A stretch of DNA of 64,000 bases from Limnochorda pilosa. Its GTDB lineage: Bacteria; Bacillota; Limnochordia; Limnochordales; Limnochordaceae. How positions within the stretch are numbered: position 1 is the stretch's first letter; every line of letters starts with the position of its first letter. A model generated the notes under the pieces. The model worked only from the letters and a program-made list of their open reading frames with translations, was not told where the DNA came from and searched no databases. Both the position numbers and the translations under genes were made by a program. The stretch spans positions 2,418,001-2,482,000 of the forward strand of contig NZ_AP014924.1 of the NCBI RefSeq assembly GCF_001544015.1, read 5' to 3'. Below, piece by piece: positions 24,163 through 32,638 of the stretch.

Positions 24163-25068
24163 TCAGGGAGGAGGGTGGATCCCGTAGCGGGCAAAGATCG
24201 CTTCCCGGGCACCCAGCTCCTCGGGCAGGCGCCTGAGGCGGTAGCCCGCCAGCACCATCATCTCCATCACGTGGAAGATGCCGTAGGACGGCCCTTGAAA
24301 GACGATGACGTCATCCCGCACCGCGTTTTTGAGATCCCGCCGCCAACGGCGGATCCCCTGGGGCTCTTGAAGGTCGGTCCGGCCCAGACGCCGTTCCAGA
24401 GGAGAAGAGGCCTCAGCCTCCTCCTCGGCCTCCCGGCGCGTCCACTCCCGGTAGGCAGTGGTGATCGCCACCATGGCCAGGGTGATGAAGATGTGGGAGA
24501 CGGCTGCCCGCTGGTTCTTCTGGGGAATGGATTCCAAAGCCCAACCCTGCTTGCCCTCTCGAAAGAGGGTGTTTTCGATGAGGGAACGGCCGTCGTAATC
24601 ATCGAAAACGGACAGAGGTGTGCGCACCTGCTGGTTGGTCAGGAAGACAACCGTTCCTCCCGGGGTGGCCGGCCTGTTTTCCCACATGCGGACTACGATA
24701 GCCTGGAGCGGCTTCGATTCATAACCCCGCCGTCGGGCCTTTCGTGCAGCCTTCGGGTCGTTGTAGGCATCCCAAAGTTGAAGGTTTTCAATACCCACCA
24801 CTTCCGTCGTGAGATGCTCCACGCTCTTGCGCTTGCCATGACCATGGGTGACGGTTCGGGTCCGGGACTGCACGTGGCCCTTCTTCCCCTGGGCCTCCGA
24901 GCAGGCGAGCCTGTGGACGAGCATCTTCTTCTTCGCCGGGACGACGAAGGCGATGCCCTGCTGGTCGAGCCAGTAGAGGGTGGCACCGTCCAGGAAGCCC
25001 CGGTCGGCGAGGAAGTTGGCCACCGTCTGGGCGCTGAAAGGCTTCGGCGGTTCCTTGCCCTCGCCTAT
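24163..25068 (-). mobile_element. DDE transposase relic with internal deletion, C-terminal two thirds
   Basis: Homology starts near 25068 with GEGKEPPKPFSAQTVANF, shared with the relic at 13829-14360, then jumps straight to LADRGFLDGATLYWLDQQGI and FVVPAKKKM. The stretch with the first catalytic Asp (VVDGTDVEKT in the other copy) is missing. The remainder is full: GGTVVFLTNQQVRTPLSVFD, DYDGRSLIENTLFREGKQGW (third acidic block), FHVMEMMVLAGYRLRRLPEE. It is a non-functional deletion derivative of the same family. Confidence 0.75.
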
Positions 25069-25083
25069 CTCCAGGTTGGCGGT

Positions 25084-25490
25084 TTAGATTCCGCATACTC
25101 GCGAACTCGCATGGTATCGCGTTCGTTCGCGTTCTTTTGGATCGATGGATCGATCCCTCGTCGTCGAGGCTGTGGAGCTGTGGGCAGCGGCGGAGCCGCT
25201 GTCCAAGGCGGGTGCCCTCTGGGCGCGGAGCTCTGTGGGTAACCCGGAGGGTTATCCATCAGAATCCACAGGCCGTCAGATCCACAGCCTTCCCGATCGT
25301 TCCTGCAAGCACCGCCGTCTCGGGGGATCCCCGACCGTCAGAGCCCTCGGCAACCCTATCATGTCTCCCAGGCTCATGGCCGCACAGTCCTTCGTTCTTC
25401 CTCAACAGGGCCGGTGGGGCGTACAGTACTTTGGAGCCGGCTCAGAGGCCTATGGAGGGACACTGCTTCCCCCACCGAGACGGCAAAGGT
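25084..25490. other. About 400 bases with no supportable gene
   Basis: No protein-like frame. Near 25090-25130 there are overlapping CGCG/TTCG near-repeats, and around 25240-25295 three ATCCA(C/T) motifs that only loosely resemble DnaA boxes. Nothing functional is claimed. Confidence 0.4.
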
Positions 25491-25915
25491 TCACGCAGCG
25501 CGCAGTTGCGCCTTCCGTACCTCCCCCAGCACCTTGGCCGGGTCGTAGTACTCCTTGCGGGTCGCCAAGGTGAACATGATCCGCAACACCTTGTGCACCA
25601 CGTGGCGCGCCCAGTCCATGGTGCCCAGCTCCAACCCGGTGGCTTCGCCGGCCCGGCAGCCCGTCTGGATTAGGAACTGCACCAGCGCCACGTCCCGCTG
25701 GGGTGTGGCGGTCCGACTCGCCCCATCCAAGAGCCGCCGGACCTCCTGCTCGCTCAGGACCGTGGGGACCCGTTTCCAGATCTTGGGGTACGGCACCCGG
25801 CAGGTGGGCACCTCGGCTGCCGGGAAGCCGTGTCCCTCCACCAGGTAGCGGTAGAACGACCGAAGTACCGTCAGGTAGTAGTGGGCGGTCCTCGGCTTGA
25901 ACTCCTTCTCCCCTG
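25491..25915 (-). pseudogene. Tyrosine recombinase, N-terminal/middle fragment
   Basis: Reads EFKPRTAHYYLTVLRSFYRY, LVEGHGFPAAEVPTCRVPYP, then VPTVLSEQEVRRLLDGASRT and FLIQTGCRAGEATGLEL. This is the SAM-like DNA-binding domain and the start of the catalytic domain with the first catalytic Arg region (TGCRAGEA). HxxR and Tyr boxes are absent, and the last part changes to HKVLRIMFTLATRKEYYDPA. Upstream it is joined to an addiction-module fragment with a frame change. Confidence 0.7.
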
Positions 25916-25929
25916 GGACTCTTGCAGGC

Positions 25930-26079
25930 GTTGACGAACGACTTCCTGTGCCAGTCGGGTACGGGTATCGTCTCAGGCTTTACGGCAATCCAATCCCACA
26001 AAGACTGGACGTATTCGACCTTCCCATCCGTTGTGAGATCTCCAAACCCTGGCGGTGGCAGCGGCAAGCGTGTGGACAT
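25930..26079 (-). pseudogene. Addiction-module component (TIGR02574-like) fragment
   Basis: From the ATG at 26079: LPPPGFGDLTTDGKVEYVQS, LWDWIAVKPETIPVPDWHR. This is the pattern of short putative addiction-module proteins (usual form ...KIEYVQSLWDRI...VPVPEWHRE), about 75 residues when complete. It runs into recombinase sequence after about 48 residues. Its start is 3 bases from the stop of the PIN fragment. Confidence 0.65.
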
Positions 26080-26081
26080 GC

Positions 26082-26330
26082 TCAGCGGAGGGCTGGATCC
26101 ACCCAGAGGATCTCCAGCACCGGTTCGATGTCGCTCTGGAGCGCACGCACGGCTTCCATTCCGAGACGTCGCTGGACGAGCGCGTAGCACTCCACCAGCA
26201 CGCAACTCGTGGTGACAAGGTCGGTGGCCGCCTCGAGCAGGTCATCCCATTCCGCCCTGGCTGCGGCGTGACAACGATCGGAAGCATCGAGAACGGCCAA
26301 GAGGGCCGACGTGTCCGCGAAGCCGCGCAT
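26082..26330 (-). pseudogene. VapC-type PIN toxin, N-terminal fragment
   Basis: Reads MRGFADTSALLAVLDASDRC, then LVTTSCVLVECYALVQRRLG and EPVLEILWVDPALR-stop. ADTSALLA and VLVECYAL carry the first two acidic residues of the PIN active site. About 50 C-terminal residues with the third and fourth acidic residues are missing, so it should be inactive. Its ATG overlaps the stop of the antitoxin tail (TGATG). Confidence 0.75.
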
Positions 26331-26398
26331 CAGGCGAAGTCCTCAGCCAGGTAACGGTCGTGATGTTCCGCCAGGTCCCCCAGGTTCGAGCGGAAACG
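26330..26398 (-). pseudogene. VapB-type antitoxin, C-terminal tail
   Basis: The last 16 residues (LGDLAEHHDRYLAEDFA) are a typical VapB tail and end with TGA overlapping the vapC ATG. The DNA-binding N-terminus is replaced by sequence from the SEC-C protein. Confidence 0.6.
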
Positions 26399-27084
26399 GT
26401 CGTCGCCTCCCGGAAGGCGTCCCTCTCGTCGGCCACCGGGAGCATGGCCTGGTAGGCCCGCAGGGCCCCTTCCGGATCGAAGAAGTCCGAGAAGAGCGCG
26501 CGGGCCACGGCGTCCATGTTCCGGAGCCGGACCCGCGGGTGCTCCTGCGGCAGGTCCAAGGCCGACAGATCGTCGACGTACTCCCCTCCACCCTCCAAGA
26601 GGAGCAGGCCGGCCCCTCGTCCCAGGCTCGGCAGGGGCAGGAGCGCCTGGCAGCACTTCTTGAACTTGCGCCCGCTCCCGCAGGGGCACGGGTCGTTGCG
26701 CCCCGTGCGCTGGAGGACTTCCTGGAAGGCTTCCCCTTCCGCGGCGGCGCGGGCCACCAGCCGGAGCCGGCGGGCGTAACGCTCGTTGTCCGCGGGGCGT
26801 TGCTGGTGGAGGACGATCCAGAACTCCTCCAGCAGCTGCGTTCCTACCACGTGCAACGCCTGGGATGCCGACAGCCCGGCTTCCGTGAGCGCGTCCAGGC
26901 ACTGGATCAACTCGGGGGGATCGCCCGACGCCCGCTGCGTTTCCAGGACGCTGTGGACCACCGTGTGCAAGATCGGGTTGACCCCGCCGACCACCAGCTC
27001 CTCATCGGGCGCGAGAGAATGGCGCATGGGCCGGTAGCAACCAGCCAGCTCTGGCGCGAAGAAGATCCGTCTGAGGCGCCCCAA
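26399..27084 (-). pseudogene. SEC-C metal-binding domain protein, C-terminus lost
   Basis: About 228 recognisable residues. The N-terminal half is a helical domain (LVVGGVNPILHTVVHSVLET, VGTQLLEEFWIVLHQQRPA). In the middle is a clear SEC-C zinc motif, NDPCPCGSGRKFKKCC. After this comes VRLRNMDAVARALFSDFFDP and a helix ending REATT. At about 26398 it runs into VapB/VapC sequence in other frames, so the native end is missing. Such proteins are mostly of unknown function. Its start lies next to the hairpin after the NCS1 permease gene. Confidence 0.6.
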
Positions 27085-27088
27085 ACAC

Positions 27089-27116
27089 GAGGGAGGGACC
27101 CTTCCGTCCCCCCCTC
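27089..27116 (-). terminator. Hairpin after the hydantoin-type operon
   Basis: Stem GAGGGAGGGAC with GTCCCCCCCTC (10 of 11 pairs) and a 6-base loop, 27 bases after the NCS1 permease stop; minus-strand sequence after it has TGTTTGGGG, a poor U-run. A plausible operon terminator. Confidence 0.5.
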
Positions 27117-27142
27117 ACCCCTCGTTGGGACGTCCTCCATCG

Positions 27143-28456
27143 CTACCGGGCAGGCTGCCCCACGGACTGCCTCGCTTCCGTCATGTACGTAAGGAGGGCG
27201 TAGACCACCAGGGTCGTCAGGAGCCCGTTGACCGCCGCCACGCCGGGGGTGACGAAGGCCACGAGGATCCCGAGGCCCCAGGCCACCAGGGCGGTCCAGC
27301 GGACGACGGGCACCCGGTCGTAGGAGATCTCGCTCAGGTTGTAGTCCCGCCGGAACCCGAGCGCCGGCACCAGCAGGTAGTCCGCGATCAGGAGCCCCGC
27401 CATCGGCGGGATGACGGTCCCCAGGAGCACCATGTAGTTCACGAACAGGTTCACCATGCCGCCGTAGCCGGCGAGGGTACCGACGATGCCGAGTACCAGT
27501 GCGATCCGCCACTTTTTCGTCTCGACGATGTTGTTCGCGGCCAGCGACGCGGAGTAGAGGTTGTTGTCGTTGGTGGTCCACTGGGCCAGGCTGATGACGA
27601 TGGCGCCGATGATCCCGGATCCCAGGGCCACGCGGCCGATGTAGAGCGAGATCTGGCCGAAGTCCCACGTGCCCAGGACCAGGGCGAAGGCGATGCCGGC
27701 GATCGGCAGCAGGAAGTGGCCCAGGAAGAGGGCGCCCGCCCACACCCCCAGGATCTTCCAAAACTCGGGCTTGGCGTAGCGGCTCACGTCGGGCATGATC
27801 GCGGCGCCCACCGCCCAGCTGCCGAAGACGGTGCTGATCCCGACCGCCAGGCCCGAGATGACGCCGGCTCCGGGCCGGAAGGCCATCAGGTTGGCCACCC
27901 CCACATCGCGGAGCGACATGTAGAGGCCCAGCAGGATGAAGAGCAGGAGCGGGATCGCCGAGACGTTGCTGAGCCAGCGGAGCCCCTTGAAGCCGACGAG
28001 GGCGGTGGTCATCATCAGGATCCCGCCGAGGGCGGCGAGGATGGGCGCGCTCAGCGGGAGGTACTGGGCCCAGATTTGCCCGAAGAAGCCGAGCTGCACC
28101 GCGAACCAGCCGGTGGACGTGAAGGCGATGATGGCCGAAGCGACGTACGTGCCCACCCGTCCGGCGGTGAAGCGGAACAGGGGCATGGAGGCGAGCCCCG
28201 TCCTGGCACCCACGTAGCCCGTGAGGCCCATGACCACCAGGAGCAGGATATCGCCGATGAAGAGGGCGAGGAGTGCGGTCTTGAAGTCCAGGCTCGACCC
28301 CAGGGCCACGCCCGTGGCCATGTCGCCGATGACCACGTTGTACGCCAGCCACACCACGAAGGTGGCCAGCCATCCGACCCTCTTCTCCTGCGGTACCGGC
28401 TTCAGGGAGTAGTCCTCTGCGATCTCGTCCATGCGTTCGGTGAGGTCCTTGGCCAT
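27143..28456 (-). CDS. NCS1-family nucleobase/hydantoin permease
   Basis: 437 residues with about twelve membrane segments. N-terminal cytoplasmic start MAKDLTERMDEIAEDYSLKP, VPQEKRVGWLATF, then VIGDMATGVALGSSLDFKTA and GARTGLASMPLFRFTAG, the classic NCS1 TM1 region of CodB/Mhp1-type symporters. Substrates are cytosine, purines, allantoin or hydantoins, taken up with Na or H. It is the last gene of the operon, 26 bases after the nitrilase gene, and presumably imports the cyclic ureide that the other products process. Confidence 0.88.
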   Translation of the reverse strand: MAKDLTERMDEIAEDYSLKPVPQEKRVGWLATFVVWLAYNVVIGDMATGVALGSSLDFKTALLALFIGDILLLVVMGLTGYVGARTGLASMPLFRFTAGRVGTYVASAIIAFTSTGWFAVQLGFFGQIWAQYLPLSAPILAALGGILMMTTALVGFKGLRWLSNVSAIPLLLFILLGLYMSLRDVGVANLMAFRPGAGVISGLAVGISTVFGSWAVGAAIMPDVSRYAKPEFWKILGVWAGALFLGHFLLPIAGIAFALVLGTWDFGQISLYIGRVALGSGIIGAIVISLAQWTTNDNNLYSASLAANNIVETKKWRIALVLGIVGTLAGYGGMVNLFVNYMVLLGTVIPPMAGLLIADYLLVPALGFRRDYNLSEISYDRVPVVRWTALVAWGLGILVAFVTPGVAAVNGLLTTLVVYALLTYMTEARQSVGQPAR

Positions 28457-28482
28457 GCAGGGAGCACCTCCTTTGGGTACGT

Positions 28483-30183
28483 TCAGCGAGGCCGAACTAG
28501 CGGGTCGTACCAGGTCGGCTCCCGCAGCACGATGAACGGTTTCCTTCGCACACGATTGACGGGGCCGGGGGTTCCTGTGTCGGTGGTGTCGAGCTGCAGG
28601 GTCACAGCGCCCTCGCCTTGCTCGGCGCCGAGCCAGGCCTCGTCCGACGGGTCTTGGTAAGCGTCGGGTCCGAACACACCACTCCCTCCTCCGAAGGCTC
28701 CGGCGTAGTTGGCAAAGAGCACGTACGCGTGGTTCTCCCGGGCGCGCACCCGGGCCAGGTGCCAGAGGACGCGCCGGCCGTCCCCCGTCTCGGCGTACTG
28801 GTAGACCCGCCGGGCGGCCCCCAGGACGGCCAGGAGGTCGGCCCCGCGCAGCGCGTGGAGGCGCGCCGGCTCCGGGAGGCGGATCTCATCGCCCATGAGG
28901 ACGCCGATGCGGCCCAAGGGACGATCAAAGAAAGGCAGGTCGTTCCCGGGGGTGGCCCACCGCCGCTCATCGTCGGTCAGGTGGGTCTTGCGGTACGTCC
29001 CCTGGAGGCCCTCCGGCGTCAAGAGCCACGCCGCGTTGAAGTGGGCGTCCCCGTCGCGCTCCACGCCCCCGAGGAGCACCGTCGTCTCGTGCCGGCCGCA
29101 GAGGCGTAGGAGCGGCTCTAGGACGGAAGCGACCTGACCCGCCGGAATCGCCTCAGCCCTCGCCTGGGCCGCATCGTCGATGAGGCCGGTCAGGGCTAGC
29201 TCGGGGAAGACGATGAGGCGGCTCCCCCGCTCCCCCAGGTCCTCGATCCACCGCGCCAGGCGCTGCAACCGCTCCGCGCGGCCCGCGCCCTGGCCCGGGA
29301 CGAGCTGCACCGCCGAAGCTTGGACCCGGGCCCCCGGGGGGAGCCGGGACGTGTCGAACTGGCGGTAGAACGTCAGGGGGTCCCACCGATGGGTGCTCAA
29401 GGTGAGGTCGGCGTAGAGCTCCGGGCGACGCCGGATCGACCTCCCCCTTCCCCCGCCGACCTCCACCGTCGCCGTGACTAGGCCGTCCCCGCTCTGCCGG
29501 GTGGCGAGCACGGTACCGCTCCCATCGATGACCGCACTCCCGCCGGCGAAGTCGGTGGTGCGCTCCCTCCCCCAGCGGTTGGCCACCACCAGCGGCAGGC
29601 CCGTCTCGTAGGCGCGGGTCAGCCAGACGGGCGAGGGCGCGAGCTCCCCGAACCAGTTGACCGGCGCGCAGAGGAGCTCCGCGCCCTCCAGCATGGCGAC
29701 GCGGGTGGGCTCGAAGAAGATGAGGTCCATGCAGATCACGAGGGCGATCCGCCCGAGGGGGGTCTCGAAGACCGGGAAGCCCAGGTCCCCGTTCTTGGCC
29801 CAGTGCGGCTCGGCCATGTAGGGATGGACCTTGCGGTAGCGCCCCACCAGCCCCTCGGGGCCGAGGAGCACCGCCGTGTTGTAGAAGGTGCCGGTGTCGG
29901 GTTCCCTCTCGGGCAGGCCCAGGACGATGTGGACGTTCAGCTCCCGGGCGAGCGCGCCGAACCGCTCGGTGGTGGGGCCCGGGATCGGTTCCACGAAGGG
30001 GGCGATGTGGGCGCGGTCGTCCCAGAGGTAGCCGGTGGTGGCCATCTCCGGCGTCACGACCAGCGCCGCACCCTCCCCGGCCGCCTGGCGGATCCACGCG
30101 TCCAGGCGCGCCACGTTCCGCTCCTTCGCCCCCCACTCGGGTTCCGTCTGGAGGGCGGCCACCTTCAGCCTGCGCGTCTCCAT
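28483..30183 (-). CDS. Tandem (double) nitrilase-superfamily protein, second domain lacks catalytic Cys
   Basis: 566 residues, twice the usual 270-300. Domain 1 (residues 1-275) has the full Glu-Lys-Cys triad: E46 in TPEMATTG, K118 in YRKVHPY, C151 in ICMDLIFFEP. Domain 2 (residues 285-566) keeps E328 in FPELALTG and K399 in YRKTHLTD, but the Cys position is Gly431 (VLMGDEIRLPEP). So one active and one non-catalytic domain are expected. Family members cleave C-N bonds of amides, carbamoyl amino acids or nitriles; next to a racemase and DUF917 a carbamoyl-amino-acid or amide substrate is likely. Confidence 0.88.
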   Translation of the reverse strand: METRRLKVAALQTEPEWGAKERNVARLDAWIRQAAGEGAALVVTPEMATTGYLWDDRAHIAPFVEPIPGPTTERFGALARELNVHIVLGLPEREPDTGTFYNTAVLLGPEGLVGRYRKVHPYMAEPHWAKNGDLGFPVFETPLGRIALVICMDLIFFEPTRVAMLEGAELLCAPVNWFGELAPSPVWLTRAYETGLPLVVANRWGRERTTDFAGGSAVIDGSGTVLATRQSGDGLVTATVEVGGGRGRSIRRRPELYADLTLSTHRWDPLTFYRQFDTSRLPPGARVQASAVQLVPGQGAGRAERLQRLARWIEDLGERGSRLIVFPELALTGLIDDAAQARAEAIPAGQVASVLEPLLRLCGRHETTVLLGGVERDGDAHFNAAWLLTPEGLQGTYRKTHLTDDERRWATPGNDLPFFDRPLGRIGVLMGDEIRLPEPARLHALRGADLLAVLGAARRVYQYAETGDGRRVLWHLARVRARENHAYVLFANYAGAFGGGSGVFGPDAYQDPSDEAWLGAEQGEGAVTLQLDTTDTGTPGPVNRVRRKPFIVLREPTWYDPLVRPR

Positions 30184-30201
30184 CGTCCCACCCCTCCTTC
30201 C

Positions 30202-30218
30202 AGGGCCGAACCGGCCCT
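30202..30218 (-). other. Short hairpin between DUF917 and nitrilase genes
   Basis: AGGGCCG and CGGCCCT form a perfect 7-bp stem with a 3-base loop in the 75-base gap. It may tune expression within the operon; no U-tract. Confidence 0.4.
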
Positions 30219-30258
30219 CTCCGTAACCCGGACCCTCCGCCCCCCACGGGCGCCGGGA

Positions 30259-31320
30259 TCAGAAGTAGGGGGCCAGCGGCTTCTGGATGACCTCTTCGGC
30301 CGGCTTGAGCGCCTCGGGCCGCCGCAGGCCCGCACCCAGGATCATCCGTCCCTTGGGCACCGCCACCACCACCACGTGCTGGCCGTCCGCGACCTCCGCC
30401 GAGGGGAGCGGCGTGCCGGTCTCGGCGTCCAGGGTGGCGATCAGGTCCGGGAAGGTGGCCAGCCGCTCGTCCCCCCGCTCGGCGGTCATGTACTCGTTCC
30501 AGAAGGTGAGGTCGATGTCGCCCACGGCCAGGCGCCCCACGTCATACCCCCCGACCGTCTCCACGTGGTACCCGCGCACCGGTCGTTCGGCCAGGATGCG
30601 GCCGCCCAGTTCGCCCGCCAGGGTCTCCGCCACCGCGCGGCCCCCCTCGCTCTGATGCGCCTCGATGAGGGCCCCGAGGTCCATCGCCTGCGACACGGAA
30701 CCGACGGCGCCGTTCTCGGCCACGTAGGCCGCGCGGACCGGGTTCCGGGCGACGGCCACCATCCCGCCCGCCTCCACCGAGGCCTCCCGCACGATCCGGT
30801 CCGCGACCGCCAGGCTCGCCTCCACCACCAGGCTCAACCTGTGCCCGGTGGCTGGGTTCCCCCCGCACGCGGCCTGGATGGACCGGTAGTCGGCCACCGC
30901 TTCGAGCCCCATGGAGCCCATGACGCCCGTGGGGTGGGCCCGCCCGTTGCCCGTGGCGTCAACGACCGGGATGCCGGTCACTGCCGACTGGAACCACCCG
31001 TTCAGGGTGGCCAGCCCGCCGTTCTCGGACGAGATCAACCCTGCCACCCGGCCCTCCAACCGCTCGTTGAGCGCCCGTACCGCGGCCACGTAGTCCATCG
31101 GCTTCACGTACTGGTCCCGGGCCGCCGGCGCCCCCACGGCGGAGACGGTCACGATCAGATCGTCCTCTCGGAGCTCGTCCAGCCGGACGAGCCGCGGTTC
31201 TCCCACCGCCAGGGCCATCTCGCCCAGCTGCAGGCCCGACGCACGGGCGCCCCCCCCGCCTCCCCCCAGGAAGGCGCCGCCGAGGGCCGCCCGGTGGACC
31301 GACTCCAGCGTCAACCGCAT
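30259..31320 (-). CDS. DUF917-family protein (hydantoin / methylthiohydantoin metabolism type)
   Basis: 353 residues from the ATG at 31320, overlapping the racemase end by 10 bases. Family blocks: ALGGAFLGGGGGG near the N-terminus, DQYVKPMDYVAAVRALNERL, GLISSENGGLATLNGWFQSA, PVVDATGNGRAHPTGVMGSM, and C-terminal VVVVAVPKGRMILG. DUF917 members include S-methylthiohydantoin desulfurase; they are usually encoded with hydantoin racemases and hydantoinases. The catalytic residues are not known well enough to fix the substrate. Confidence 0.85.
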   Translation of the reverse strand: MRLTLESVHRAALGGAFLGGGGGGARASGLQLGEMALAVGEPRLVRLDELREDDLIVTVSAVGAPAARDQYVKPMDYVAAVRALNERLEGRVAGLISSENGGLATLNGWFQSAVTGIPVVDATGNGRAHPTGVMGSMGLEAVADYRSIQAACGGNPATGHRLSLVVEASLAVADRIVREASVEAGGMVAVARNPVRAAYVAENGAVGSVSQAMDLGALIEAHQSEGGRAVAETLAGELGGRILAERPVRGYHVETVGGYDVGRLAVGDIDLTFWNEYMTAERGDERLATFPDLIATLDAETGTPLPSAEVADGQHVVVVAVPKGRMILGAGLRRPEALKPAEEVIQKPLAPYF

Positions 31321-31961
31321 CGCGATTCCTCCTTGAGGACGTAGGAGAGCATGAGGCCGCCGGCCCACACGGGATCGACGGCCGGGACTCCGAGGTCTGC
31401 TTGGATTCTCGTGGCCATGGAGAGGTTGGCGAAGCCGGTGCATGCCAGGAGGATGGTGCCGGCGCCCTGCTGCACGAGCCTTCGGGCCGCCTCGAGGGAT
31501 CGCTCCACGGCCCCGGGTTCCAGGAGGTGCGTCGCGTCGGTGACGCCGGTGGGGCGCTCCAGGGCCACCACCCGAGGCCCCAGGATGCGTTCGATCGCCC
31601 CGGGCACGGCCTCCGTGATGGAAAGGAGGCCGATGCGCCCGCCCAGGGCGAGGGCCAGCGCGGCTCCGGCGGAGCCCGCCCCCACCACCGGGACGGAGAC
31701 CGCCTCCCGGACCTCCTCCAAGGCCGGGTCGGCGGCACAGCTGATGAAGATGGCCCGGGCCCCGCCCGCCTCCAGCTGCCTCGCGGTCTCGACGATCTTG
31801 GGAACGGCTGCAGCCTCCGTCGCCTCGTCGTAGATCCCTCGGGGCTGGTCCGGGATGCAGCGGCTCTCCACCGGAAGGCCGTACCGTGCTTCGAGCAGGC
31901 GGCCGTGCCGGTTCAGGAGCTCCGGATCTTCCAGGGTGAGGACGCGGATCAGCCCGATCAT
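31311..31961 (-). CDS. Asp/Glu/hydantoin racemase family protein
   Basis: 216 residues from the ATG that overlaps the AroM stop (ATGA). The two catalytic cysteines of the family are present: FISCAADPAL (Cys about 80) and ILLACTGFANL near the C-terminus. MIGLIRVLTLEDPELLNRHG is the usual start. These enzymes racemise 5-substituted hydantoins or acidic amino acids without cofactor by a two-base mechanism. Position between AroM and DUF917 fits a hydantoin route. Confidence 0.87.
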   Translation of the reverse strand: MIGLIRVLTLEDPELLNRHGRLLEARYGLPVESRCIPDQPRGIYDEATEAAAVPKIVETARQLEAGGARAIFISCAADPALEEVREAVSVPVVGAGSAGAALALALGGRIGLLSITEAVPGAIERILGPRVVALERPTGVTDATHLLEPGAVERSLEAARRLVQQGAGTILLACTGFANLSMATRIQADLGVPAVDPVWAGGLMLSYVLKEESRCG

Positions 31962-32638
31962 GCCACCACCTCCGCCGCCAGCCGAGCCACCAGGGACCGG
32001 GCCAGGAGCACGGGCACACCCGCCTCGGCCCGAACCACCTCCTTCATGGCCTGGGTGTATCCCATGCAATCGAGGATGACGAACTCCACCCGGGCCTCCC
32101 GCAGGCGCCGGGCGGCCCGGCGGAGAGCGTCGAGAGGCCCGTACGGAGAACCCACGGCAACGTGCAGGTGCGAGAAGAGGTCGCTCCACTTGCGGCGGGT
32201 TGCCTCCTCCTGCTCGGGCAGGGGGCAGATCACGCCCACCCGGCAGCCCCGGGCGACGGCCGCCGCGCCCTCCACCAGGAGCCGCTCCGCCAGGAGCAGC
32301 GGCCGGCTGTGCTGGAAGGCGGGGAACGGACCGGTGCACGCCAGCAGGACGGCGTCGGCCCCTTGCGCCTCCAGGCGGGAGATGGCGGCCTGGAGCCTCG
32401 GCACCATGGCTCGCTCGCCCACCACCACCGACGAGCCGTCCCTGAGCCGCGTGAGCAGGGCGTCCTCTCCGTTTGAGGCGTGTACCTCGGCGATCTGCTC
32501 GGGGGTGAGGTCGTCGAGCGCGCCCCGCTCGACGGGCTCCACATCCCCGAGCCACACGCGCATCTCCCCGACCATGTCCGGGCGCGGCGATTGACCAAGG
32601 GTGACCACGCCCACCTTTGGGCGCATGCGCTCCCTCAT
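31958..32638 (-). CDS. AroM family protein
   Basis: 226 residues. Reads RPKVGVVTLGQSPRPDMVGE at the start, then LLTRLRDGSSVVVGERAMVP, ADAVLLACTGPFPAF, GVICPLPEQEEATRRKWSD and FVILDCMGYTQAMK. AroM is related to the Asp/Glu racemase fold, with cysteines in LLACTG and ILDCMG at positions matching the racemase pair. Its reaction is unknown. It is regularly found with DUF1177, DUF917 and hydantoin racemases. It overlaps both neighbours by 4 bases. Confidence 0.87.
   Translation of the reverse strand: MRERMRPKVGVVTLGQSPRPDMVGEMRVWLGDVEPVERGALDDLTPEQIAEVHASNGEDALLTRLRDGSSVVVGERAMVPRLQAAISRLEAQGADAVLLACTGPFPAFQHSRPLLLAERLLVEGAAAVARGCRVGVICPLPEQEEATRRKWSDLFSHLHVAVGSPYGPLDALRRAARRLREARVEFVILDCMGYTQAMKEVVRAEAGVPVLLARSLVARLAAEVVA

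Noticed and set aside
13797-25068. One insertion sequence split in two by an 11-kb inversion (left half at 13.8 kb, right half at 24-25 kb in opposite orientation).
   Set aside because: Orientation fits, but both relics contain the same stretch (GEGKEPPKPFSAQ-VANF, about 60 bases), so they cannot be two halves of a single copy. They are better explained as two separate relics.
25230-25300. Possible DnaA boxes / replication origin (TTATCCATC, AATCCACAG, GATCCACAG).
   Set aside because: None matches TTATCCACA well, there is no AT-rich unwinding region and no dnaA or dnaN gene nearby.
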